In this document: piece by piece, positions 1-5,287 of the stretch
Numbering within the stretch: the stretch's first letter is position 1
How the letters are laid out: the number at the start of each line of letters is the position of its first letter
NCBI GenBank assembly: GCA_938017885.1
Contig: CALIJD010000099.1
Span: forward strand, 1-5,292
DNA from: an uncultured Granulicatella sp.
GTDB lineage: Bacteria > Bacillota > Bacilli > Lactobacillales > Aerococcaceae
DNA length: 5,292 nt
Reading direction: 5' to 3'
Program-made: the position numbers and the translations under genes
Notes under the pieces: model-generated
The model's input: the letters and a program-made list of their open reading frames with translations, nothing else
Database searches by the model: none
What the model was told of the DNA's origin: nothing

Positions 1-154
1 AAATATCTGCATCATTAGGATTGGCTCCTCCTAAATCGTAATGTTCCACCTCTACATTTGTAACTCCGAGTTCCTTTAGAACCGATTCAATATTCATTTG
101 AACCATGAAACTTGATCCTAAACCTGAACCACAAGCTGTACCAATTCGTAACAT
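1..154 (-). CDS. PTS sugar transporter EIIB subunit, ascorbate (UlaB/SgaB) type, 5' part only
   Basis: This is the first 51 codons of a gene that continues past the left edge. The protein starts MLRIGTACGSGLGSSFMVQM. The glycine/serine-rich loop after Cys8 is the phosphocysteine loop of lactose/cellobiose-fold EIIB proteins, and the whole N-terminus resembles subunits annotated as ascorbate PTS EIIB (UlaB/SgaB). Such a cytoplasmic protein takes phosphate from an EIIA on the cysteine and passes it to the sugar as it crosses the EIIC membrane channel. The ATG lies 3 nt after the regulator's stop codon. A strong AGGAGG site (163-168) lies inside the last codons of the regulator, so translation of the two genes is probably coupled. 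An EIIC gene is expected next, outside the window. The EIIB assignment is secure; the substrate is inferred from the N-terminus and from gene order. Confidence 0.85.
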   Translation of the reverse strand, partial: MLRIGTACGSGLGSSFMVQMNIESVLKELGVTNVEVEHYDLGGANPNDADI

Positions 155-157
155 CTT

Positions 158-2185
158 TTAAACCTCCTGTTTAATAATATTTTTGATTTCATCATAGTTT
201 TTGGAAGCTAATAGCTTTTGAACACTCTCATTGTCTCTTAAGATGGTCGTCAAATGAGCTAAAGCCTTCAAATGGGTTTCATTATCAACCGCAGCAATGC
301 AGATAAGCAGTCGAATTTCCTGTGTTGGGTCATCCAGTAAATACGTAGGCTGTTCCAGCACTAACATAGACATTCCTACTTCATTGACCCCATCATCTGG
401 TCTAGCGTGAGGGATGGCGATTCCTTTTCCTAGATTAATGAAGGGTCCAAATTCTTCTACCTTCTGAATCATTGCTTCTGGGTAATGAGCCGTTATTTTT
501 TCCTGCTTCAGTAGCGGTGCTGCCGCAAAACGAATGGCGTCTTTCCATTCCATTTTTTCTTGGCTATATTGATAGGTTTCCTTCGTTAATAATTCATCTA
601 ACAATGGTAGATTCTCCTTTCTCTTAATGTCATGTTTCAAGTATTTCTTCAAAGCAAATCCCAGTCCTGACTCATTCGTCACGATCGCATATTGGCGTAC
701 AATAGCAAGCAGTTCATCTACTGCTCCATCTTGAAAGCTCATTTCTGGAAAGTCTTTTTGAACTAGATTCACTAGATGAATATTTTGCTCCTGGGAAGGC
801 ATGACCGATACTAAATAATTCGGCTTGGTCGTATGAACTTTAACCGTAGAGAAAATCATATCGAAGTCCTTCGTTTCTTTCTCATCCAAATCTTCTAGTT
901 TTATATTTCTCACAAATTCAATTTGAGGGAAGAGAAAAGATAGATTTTCCTTCACCATTAAAGAAGAGCTCACACCATTTGGACAAATAATCACGGCTTT
1001 ATAGTGTAAAGAAGACTTCGGATGGTCTGCCTTCAAATAACCACCAAAATGCGCCACAAAGTAAGCGGTCTCACTTTCAGAGATAGTTGTCCCGATATCC
1101 TCTTCGAGTGGCGATAGGGATGATTTCACCAACTCGAATAAGTCTGGATAATTCTCTTTAATCGTTTGTGTATAATCATTTGTACTTGGAATTCCAAATT
1201 TCAACCGATAGTAGGCTGGAATGAGGTGTTTCTTCAAGTTTTCTTTTAAAGTCCTTTTCTTTTGGAACTGCAGAAGCGAGACTTCTTCCATTTTCTGGAT
1301 AATTTTATCCGTCAATTCATTAAAGTACTCAAAGTTTGAATCAACTTCACCTTCAAAACAGCTAGACAGCAAAATCGCCACATATTGTCGGTCATCTATC
1401 GTAAAAGGACGGTCGACAATTCCTAAATCACGGATGGTTTCTAATAAAATTTTCGATAAGACTTCTATCGCTGGAGAAACTAGCGTCTTAGAAAACACGA
1501 CGGAATCCACATTTCTTTGGTAGCGACAAAGCACGAAGACAATATCATAAATACACTCTTTTAGTTGGTCTTCAATCGGCGTTAATTGGAGATGATTATA
1601 GTAATCTTTTACTATTTGCTCTATGATTTCATAGCGAACATTGTGAGCCCAACTTGTCAGTACATAATCCAATCCCCATAGCCCGATAGGTGAGTTTAAA
1701 AGTTCCCCCACCATTTTGAAGGCCAGTTGATGCTTCTTCCATTCCTCTCCGATTAAGGTATATCCCTTAGCTCGGCTATAACCTAATTCCAAGTCATTAT
1801 TTAACATTAATTTCCTTAACGACTGAATATCGGACAAGGTTGTGTTTTTGCTAACCTTTAGGAAGTCCTGGTAATGACTGTTGGAAATATATTCCATCCG
1901 GCAAAACGTATAAAGATAAATCAACGCTAATCTTGTTTCCTTTGGCAAAACCAATTCTTTTGACTGAACAATATCCGTTAGTTGCTGATTATTCTTCTCT
2001 AAAAAATATTTTCCTTTTGCGCATCTAAGGTCCATATTTTTCTTTTCCAAATAAGCGTGTAAATAATCAATTGCCTCTTTGACCTCTTTTATAGAGAATC
2101 CTACTTTTACTGAAAGTTCATACAATGATAATTCTTGATAGTCCATCAGGGTCATAAATAGGACAAGCGCTTTTAAATCAATCAT
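158..2185 (-). CDS. PRD-containing PTS-regulated transcriptional regulator (BglG/MtlR type, HTH-PRD-PRD-EIIB-EIIA)
   Basis: A 675-residue regulator of full family length. Visible domains in order: an N-terminal winged HTH (about 1-65); a second Mga-like HTH (about 85-150); PRD1 (about 170-290); PRD2 (about 300-390) with conserved-type histidines His320 and His379; a GatB-like EIIB domain beginning KAVIICPNG with Cys401; and a fructose/mannitol-type EIIA domain (about 535-675) with the active-site motif GIAIPHARP, His593. In this family, phosphorylation of the PRDs and EIIA/EIIB domains by the PTS reports sugar availability and carbon status, and the protein activates transcription by binding DNA, unlike the short RNA-binding BglG antiterminators. 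PRD1 has no histidine at all between residues 201 and 300, so PRD2 is probably the main regulatory PRD. The ATG follows an AAAGGAG site (2191-2197) at 5 nt. It is cotranscribed with the EIIB gene, which is probably its target. Family assignment is firm; the inducing sugar (ascorbate or similar) is inferred. Confidence 0.9.
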   Translation of the reverse strand: MIDLKALVLFMTLMDYQELSLYELSVKVGFSIKEVKEAIDYLHAYLEKKNMDLRCAKGKYFLEKNNQQLTDIVQSKELVLPKETRLALIYLYTFCRMEYISNSHYQDFLKVSKNTTLSDIQSLRKLMLNNDLELGYSRAKGYTLIGEEWKKHQLAFKMVGELLNSPIGLWGLDYVLTSWAHNVRYEIIEQIVKDYYNHLQLTPIEDQLKECIYDIVFVLCRYQRNVDSVVFSKTLVSPAIEVLSKILLETIRDLGIVDRPFTIDDRQYVAILLSSCFEGEVDSNFEYFNELTDKIIQKMEEVSLLQFQKKRTLKENLKKHLIPAYYRLKFGIPSTNDYTQTIKENYPDLFELVKSSLSPLEEDIGTTISESETAYFVAHFGGYLKADHPKSSLHYKAVIICPNGVSSSLMVKENLSFLFPQIEFVRNIKLEDLDEKETKDFDMIFSTVKVHTTKPNYLVSVMPSQEQNIHLVNLVQKDFPEMSFQDGAVDELLAIVRQYAIVTNESGLGFALKKYLKHDIKRKENLPLLDELLTKETYQYSQEKMEWKDAIRFAAAPLLKQEKITAHYPEAMIQKVEEFGPFINLGKGIAIPHARPDDGVNEVGMSMLVLEQPTYLLDDPTQEIRLLICIAAVDNETHLKALAHLTTILRDNESVQKLLASKNYDEIKNIIKQEV

Positions 2186-2205
2186 TATGTCTCCTTTCTA
2201 ACCTC

Positions 2206-2236
2206 ATTATAAAATAGAAAAAATCAGAAATGTACA
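2206..2236 (-). promoter_or_regulatory. Putative promoter of the regulator-PTS operon
   Basis: On the minus strand a perfect TATAAT lies at 2211-2206, about 20 nt before the start codon of the PRD regulator. The best -35 match is TGTACA at 2236-2231 (4 of 6), with a long 19-nt spacer. A perfect -10 with a poor, badly spaced -35 fits a promoter that needs an activator, as expected if the encoded regulator controls its own operon. Confidence 0.5.
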
Positions 2237-2259
2237 TCGATTCGGCCCAATTTTGATGT
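2234..2259. repeat. Imperfect inverted repeat at the -35 region of the PTS operon, possible operator
   Basis: ACATC (2234-2238) and GATGT (2255-2259) form inverted arms, with an inner ATT/AAT pair (2240-2242 and 2249-2251), around a GC-rich centre. The element overlaps the proposed -35 and extends upstream, a common place for an activator site. The arms are short, so chance is possible. Confidence 0.25.
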
Positions 2260-2362
2260 CGTTCATTCGCTATTTCATTGTGCCGTTTCTTTTAACATAC
2301 CATCTATTCATGTAAACTTTTGGAAAAAATAGCTAATTCACTCTGAAAAATCATGAAACACA

Positions 2363-2404
2363 AAAAAGAGCAGTTTTACTATGAGAAGTAAAACTACTCT
2401 TTTT
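2363..2404 (-). terminator. Rho-independent terminator of the ABC exporter operon
   Basis: Arms AAAAAGAG plus AGTTTTACT (2363-2370, 2372-2380) pair with AGTAAAACT plus CTCTTTTT (2387-2395, 2397-2404). This gives 17 paired bases with one C/A mismatch and a 6-nt loop. Read on the minus strand, the right-hand part ends in six U residues. It starts 13 nt after the permease stop codon and should separate the ABC operon from the PTS operon. The A/U-rich base of the stem also gives a U-run on the plus strand, so it could work both ways, but no plus-strand gene leads into it. Confidence 0.9.
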
Positions 2405-2417
2405 GAGATTTTATAGT

Positions 2418-3119
2418 CTAGTTTTGAGCTTTTGGTTTCAATAGGAAGAAGTTTAACACGATGAGCACAGCCATCCACACGATTGGAACGAGCATGCTTT
2501 GGAAGTTCAACGTGAATCCTTTGTCTAAGAAGAAATCGATGAAGTTCCCCATGAATGTGTAATGAGCCACTTTTGAAATAGACTCACTAAATTGAGAGAA
2601 CATCGGTAAGAATGCCACGACCATCATCGGAATGACTCCATTCACTTGCGCTTTCGCTTGCGTATCGGTCACTGCCCCCACTAATAAATTCACCAAGATA
2701 ACACAAACAGCAACACTAGTCATCACTACTCCATATTCCACTAGATGGTTTGAAAGGTCCGCATTTAAAATGAGCGGGAAGCTAATAATCGTAATGCAAC
2801 CAAGGATAATTGGATAGAATAAGATGGAGATTAGATACTCCGCTGAATGAATTCCACTAAGGAATAAAGTTTTCAAATTCTTTTTCTCTTTTTCTTCCGC
2901 CAACATAATCGTAATCATGGTTCCCATTGATAAACTAAACGCGAGCGGTAACATGATAAACAAGATTTGAATCGACTTGCTTGGGTCATGGTCTGGATTT
3001 AAAAACCGATCATAGAGGATAAGTAAAGCGTATGGGAAAATAATTTGGAACAACATTGCTCCATTACTTACAATCATTTGTGTACGTAGCCAAATCAAGG
3101 CGCTAATTCTTCTAATCAT
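2418..3119 (-). CDS. ABC-2 type transporter permease
   Basis: A 233-residue integral membrane protein with about six hydrophobic segments, near residues 20-38, 50-73, 95-118, 128-150, 161-180 and 208-227. Between segments 2 and 3 lies a charged stretch, AEEKEKKNLKTLFLSG (74-89). It matches the E-x-E/K-x-x-x-LK-x-L cytoplasmic coupling region of ABC-2 exporters, where the ATPase docks. The start codon overlaps the end of the ATPase gene by 8 nt (3112-3119), so translation is coupled. It is the last gene of the operon, with a terminator directly downstream. At half-transporter size it would work as a dimer with two ATPase subunits, giving an exporter in the cytoplasmic membrane. The substrate cannot be read from the sequence; drugs, antimicrobial peptides and lipids are typical of relatives. 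Confidence 0.88.
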   Translation of the reverse strand: MIRRISALIWLRTQMIVSNGAMLFQIIFPYALLILYDRFLNPDHDPSKSIQILFIMLPLAFSLSMGTMITIMLAEEKEKKNLKTLFLSGIHSAEYLISILFYPIILGCITIISFPLILNADLSNHLVEYGVVMTSVAVCVILVNLLVGAVTDTQAKAQVNGVIPMMVVAFLPMFSQFSESISKVAHYTFMGNFIDFFLDKGFTLNFQSMLVPIVWMAVLIVLNFFLLKPKAQN

Positions 3120-3936
3120 TTAATTTCTCTCCTGTCAATTGAATAAAGATTTCTTCAAGGGTTGGTTCCATTGAGTGCATCATTTCTACTGTCGTTAAGT
3201 CTTGCTCTTTTAACGCTTCAAAAGGTACTACTTTTTCAGTATGGTCTTTAAACGTTACTTTCACTCGTTTTTCTTTATTGTATTTTTGAATAATATCTCG
3301 TGGGGTTCCAATTTCTACTAAGTCCCCTTGGTTTAGCAAGGAAATGCGGTCACACATCTCGGTTGCTTCCACCATGTCATGGGTTGTAAGGAAAATCGTT
3401 GTTCCACTTTCCTTCAGCTCATTTAATAATCGGTGGATCTTTTGAGAGGTCATTGGATCTAAACCACTCGTTGGTTCATCTAAAAAGAGTAATTCTGGTT
3501 TGTTGAGGAGCGCTCTTGCTAGAAACATTCTTTGGCGCATCCCTGTAGAAAGTTTTTCTGCAATCATCTTTTTACTATCCAGGAGTCCTACTTGTTCTAA
3601 TACTTCATCGACTCGGCTTTTTGGAAGTCCATAAATTTTTGCGTAAACGATTAGGTTTTTCTCGAGGGAAAGTTTTTCATAATATCCACTGGAATCACCG
3701 ACTAAACCGATATGCGCTAAATCTTCTGGCGCTAAGTTCTTAGTCTCTTTTCCAAGAAGTTCTGTCGTTCCTTCATCGGCTTTCAATTGTCCAGTTAAAA
3801 TATTGATGAGAGTTGTCTTCCCCGCTCCACTTGGTCCTAAGAACCCAAAAATTTCTCCTTTATCGACATTGAATTCAATTTGATTTAATGCTGTCTTGTT
3901 TCCAAAACGTTTGCTAATTTGATGTACTTTAATCAT
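3112..3936 (-). CDS. ABC transporter ATP-binding protein (ABC-2 exporter family)
   Basis: A 274-residue ATPase with the standard motifs: Walker A GPSGAGKTT (34-42), signature LSTGMRQR (129-136), Walker B LLFLDEP (149-155) with catalytic Glu154, D-loop SGLD (157-160) and switch His186. The Q-loop is unusual: where most relatives have VPQE, this one reads VGDSSGYYEKL, placing Asp81 at the glutamine position. A C-terminal extension (about 222-274) carries EPTLEEIFIQLTG, the tail typical of ABC-2/drug-export ATPases. The ATG (3934-3936) follows a CCTCC on the plus strand (GGAGG on the coding strand, 3943-3947) at 6 nt. It powers the membrane protein encoded by the overlapping downstream gene. No sensor kinase, response regulator or self-protection gene lies beside the pair in this window, so the substrate is unknown. 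Confidence 0.92.
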   Translation of the reverse strand: MIKVHQISKRFGNKTALNQIEFNVDKGEIFGFLGPSGAGKTTLINILTGQLKADEGTTELLGKETKNLAPEDLAHIGLVGDSSGYYEKLSLEKNLIVYAKIYGLPKSRVDEVLEQVGLLDSKKMIAEKLSTGMRQRMFLARALLNKPELLFLDEPTSGLDPMTSQKIHRLLNELKESGTTIFLTTHDMVEATEMCDRISLLNQGDLVEIGTPRDIIQKYNKEKRVKVTFKDHTEKVVPFEALKEQDLTTVEMMHSMEPTLEEIFIQLTGEKLND

Positions 3937-3963
3937 GGTTTGCCTCCGTACTTGTTCTTGATG

Positions 3964-3991
3964 ATTTTACTTTATCAAAAACCAAGGTCAC
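3964..3991 (-). promoter_or_regulatory. Candidate promoter of the ABC exporter operon
   Basis: On the minus strand TAAAAT (3969-3964, 5 of 6 matches to the -10 consensus) lies 16 nt downstream of GTGACC (3991-3986, 4 of 6 to the -35 consensus). The predicted transcript would begin about 20 nt before the ATPase start. The -35 coincides with one of the GTGAC repeats. An alternative further upstream is TTGTCA (4061-4056) with TATCGT (4037-4032) and an 18-nt spacer, which would give a leader of roughly 90 nt. I cannot decide between them. Confidence 0.4.
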
Positions 3992-4060
3992 TCTGTAGGC
4001 CCTCCAGTCACGAAGTACCATGACTAAAGTCACGATAAAAAATGTCACCAGAATTTGACA
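3987..4060. promoter_or_regulatory. Cluster of GTCAC repeats upstream of the ABC operon, putative regulator-binding region
   Basis: GTCAC occurs in the same orientation at 3987, 4007, 4029 and 4044, and the copies at 4007 and 4029 extend to GTCACGA. Inverted TGAC units lie at 4021 and 4057. The unit at 4021 forms the near-palindrome TGACTAAAGTCA (4021-4032, 5-bp arms, 2-nt centre). The spacings of 20 and 22 bp are about two helical turns, as for a protein binding one DNA face. The cluster overlaps and lies upstream of the candidate ABC promoter. The cognate regulator is not in the window; response regulators that control two-gene ABC exporters are one possibility, by inference only. Confidence 0.45.
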
Positions 4061-4079
4061 ACTGCTATCAAAGAAATAG

Positions 4080-4108
4080 GAAAATATCCGTTTCTTTCAG
4101 ATATTTTC
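4080..4108. repeat. Inverted repeat in the divergent intergenic region
   Basis: GAAAATATC (4080-4088) and GATATTTTC (4100-4108) are perfect 9-bp inverted arms around an 11-nt loop. No clean T-run follows on the plus strand; the minus strand has only an interrupted one. It lies between the GNAT promoter and the GTCAC cluster, and may be an operator, a weak terminator or a chance AT-rich palindrome. Confidence 0.4.
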
Positions 4109-4148
4109 GGAACCCTTTTCATTATTGTCATAAAAGCAATTTGCACCC

Positions 4149-4177
4149 TTTACTTTCCAACAGATTACGACTATAAT
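4149..4177 (+). promoter_or_regulatory. Promoter of the GNAT gene
   Basis: TTTACT (4149-4154, 4 of 6 to the -35 consensus) and a perfect TATAAT (4172-4177) are separated by the optimal 17 nt. Transcription would start near 4184, leaving a leader of about 20 nt that contains the ribosome binding site AAAGGGGG (4188-4195), 8 nt before the ATG. Confidence 0.7.
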
Positions 4178-4203
4178 GCAGGTAGAGAAAGGGGGTAACG
4201 ATT

Positions 4204-4758
4204 ATGAACGTACCTACACTAGAATCACAACGTATCACTCTTAGGCCCTTTCACGAAACTGACATGGAGATTATCAAGTCTTTGCTAAACGATCCTTTAG
4301 CAACATCTAACCTTCCATGGGTATCTGCACCGTCTCACTTAAATGCAGAGAACTTTTATACACGACTAATCGCGAATTCTCCGTACTTTTTTATCATCGA
4401 AATGAAGAATTACGACCTTCCAATTGGCTTTATGAAAGTCTCCACAACTCAAAACAATCTAATGGATTTCGCATTATTGCAAGAATACTGGCAACGTGAT
4501 GTTTTGATTGAAGCTTTTCAATTAATCCAGCCTTACCTTATTCAACAAGGCGTTCCGAACCTCTTAATCCAAATCGCAAGTGACCATAAAGAGTCTTGTG
4601 ATTTCGCCAAACGTACTGATTTTTTATATGAATACTCGTATACAATTGAAGATGGAAGCACGGTCCGTCTTTATCAGAAGATTCTCAATCCTGAAAAAGC
4701 TAGATTTAGTCCAGATATGTGGAAAGAAAATTCCGAACACTTTATCGAAGCCATTTAG
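4204..4758 (+). CDS. GNAT-family protein, RimJ/RimL-like, with an eroded acetyl-CoA-binding motif
   Basis: A 184-residue cytoplasmic protein of normal length for RimJ/RimL-type N-acetyltransferases. The start LESQRITLRPFHETDMEII is the usual opening (x-T-x-R-L-R-P-x-x-x-x-D) of these enzymes, and DLPIGFMKVS (71-80) matches the central strand. The later motifs are degenerate. The acetyl-CoA pyrophosphate loop, normally Q/R-x-x-G-x-G/A and often seen as YWGKGYATEA, reads YWQRDVLIEA (95-104), so its glycines are gone. The usual D-N-x-x-S...K-x-G-F region reads SDHKESCDFAKRTDF (126-140), with Asp139 where the glycine should be. It may therefore bind acetyl-CoA poorly, or be a divergent or non-catalytic member; its substrate is unknown. 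The reading frame is intact, with its own promoter, ribosome binding site and terminator, so it is probably expressed. The fold assignment is good; activity is uncertain. Confidence 0.75.
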   Translation: MNVPTLESQRITLRPFHETDMEIIKSLLNDPLATSNLPWVSAPSHLNAENFYTRLIANSPYFFIIEMKNYDLPIGFMKVSTTQNNLMDFALLQEYWQRDVLIEAFQLIQPYLIQQGVPNLLIQIASDHKESCDFAKRTDFLYEYSYTIEDGSTVRLYQKILNPEKARFSPDMWKENSEHFIEAI

Positions 4759-4767
4759 ATGCAAAAG

Positions 4768-4797
4768 CACCGACTGGAATCCCAGTCGGTGTTTTTT
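4768..4797 (+). terminator. Rho-independent terminator of the GNAT gene
   Basis: A perfect 10-bp GC-rich stem, CACCGACTGG (4768-4777) with CCAGTCGGTG (4782-4791), has a 4-nt AATC loop and is followed directly by six T residues (4792-4797). It begins 9 nt after the stop codon and marks the end of a single-gene transcript. Confidence 0.95.
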
Positions 4798-4812
4798 CGA
4801 AAAAGTTTCTTT

Positions 4813-4943
4813 TATCCCCTTACCAACAAATTCAAAGCATTTCCACAAAATAAAAAACACAAATAAAATAGATGATTACGCAGTATCCTACGGATTCTAT
4901 AGGAATGGAAATAACGAACGTAACCGAAATGAATTAGGGCGTC
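4813..4943. repeat. Diverged direct repeat, copy 1
   Basis: This copy aligns with the one starting at 5068 at an offset of 255 bp, shifting to 256 near the end. It opens with TATCCCCTTA, contains a perfectly shared 23-nt A-rich core at 4834-4856, then the shared ATTACG and AGTATCCTA blocks (4875-4890), and fades until GGGCGT at 4937. By eye the first 80 or so bases are about 85% identical and the rest much less. The shared GTATCC-loop-GGAT segment can form a tiny stem (ATCC with GGAT) in both copies, with loops of 3 and 4 nt. Confidence 0.75.
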
Positions 4944-5038
4944 TGTTGATTCATCAACTTGACGCCCTTTGAAGTTCGGTAGGCAAAGAGGCCTTGGCTC
5001 TTGCCGGTACAGTTATTTCCATTACTATGAAGATATCC
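4892..5038. ncRNA. Nested inverted-repeat element, possible structured RNA or non-autonomous mobile element
   Basis: The outer arms ATAGGAATGGAAATAAC (4899-4915) and GTTATTTCCATTACTAT (5012-5028) pair at 16 of 17 positions, and pairing can extend outward through GGAT (4892-4895) with ATCC (5035-5038). Inside are three more helices in a consistent nested order: ACCGAA (4923-4928) with TTCGGT (4975-4980); AGGGCGTC (4936-4943) with GACGCCCT (4961-4968), capped by GTTGA/TCAAC around a TTCA loop; and GGCAAAGAG (4982-4990) with CTCTTGCC (4998-5005), which has one bulged A. This resembles a multi-helix RNA junction. No clear promoter or U-run identifies the transcribed strand, and I do not recognise the family. 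A folded DNA element is equally possible. Confidence 0.4.
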
Positions 5039-5067
5039 TTAAAAGTGCGAACTAATCCTACGAGCCC

Positions 5068-5199
5068 TATCCTCTTAATGACAACTTTAAAGCATTTCCA
5101 CAAAATAAAAAGCACAAACTAAATAGTGATTACGAAGTATCCTAGGGGATTTATAGTAGCAGTAACGTGACTAAGCATTAAAACGAATAAGAGGGCGTA
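5068..5199. repeat. Diverged direct repeat, copy 2
   Basis: This is the second copy of the segment described at 4813. It opens with TATCCTCTTA and carries the same 23-nt core at 5089-5111. Relative to copy 1 it has a 1-nt deletion near 5126 and drifts after 5145, but it again reaches GGGCGT (5193-5198). There the sequence forms a different hairpin: CGTA plus GGATT (5196-5204) pairs with AATCC and TACG (5208-5212, 5215-5218), with CA bulged. Beyond 5199 the two copies can no longer be aligned by eye. Confidence 0.75.
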
Positions 5200-5256
5200 G
5201 GATTTTTAATCCCATACGTAAAGAACTTTATAGATTTAGACGCAGTAGCTGATTGA

Positions 5257-5287
5257 ATTAAGCTTTATCACTTGTGATTCGCTTAAT
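5257..5287. repeat. Hairpin at the right edge
   Basis: ATTAAGC (5257-5263) pairs with GCTTAAT (5281-5287). Inside, ATCA (5267-5270) pairs with TGAT (5275-5278) around a CTTG loop, the two helices being separated by a small asymmetric internal loop. No T-run is visible before the window ends on the plus strand, so a terminator role cannot be judged. It may be part of the same element as the upstream repeats. Confidence 0.5.

Noticed and set aside
2275..2310. Possible CcpA cre site upstream of the PTS regulator
   Set aside because: No segment matches the TG...CG...CA spacing of the cre consensus; the closest lacks the TG arm and shifts the CA.
4141..4146. TTGCAC as the -35 of the GNAT promoter
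   Set aside because: It lies 25 nt from the TATAAT, too far; TTTACT at 4149 has the correct 17-nt spacing.
4872..4937. Short plus-strand frame starting MITQYP, with a similar GTG-started frame (ITKYP) in repeat copy 2
   Set aside because: Neither has a ribosome binding site, the second stops after 14 codons, and the copies drift without codon-level constraint. The similarity is explained by the DNA repeat.
4936..4970. GGGCGTC/GACGCCC hairpin as an intrinsic terminator
   Set aside because: Only three T residues follow on the plus strand and the minus strand has only a broken T-run, so it is better seen as part of the nested structure.
4580..4972. 130-codon plus-strand frame overlapping the GNAT gene and its terminator
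   Set aside because: It reads through the strong terminator hairpin and is out of frame with a well-supported gene. It is a shadow frame.
4807..5122. Minus-strand frames sharing FILWKCF in both repeat copies
   Set aside because: The shared frame has no good start codon or ribosome binding site, and the differences fall mainly at first codon positions and change the residues. This is what a DNA repeat gives, not selection on protein.
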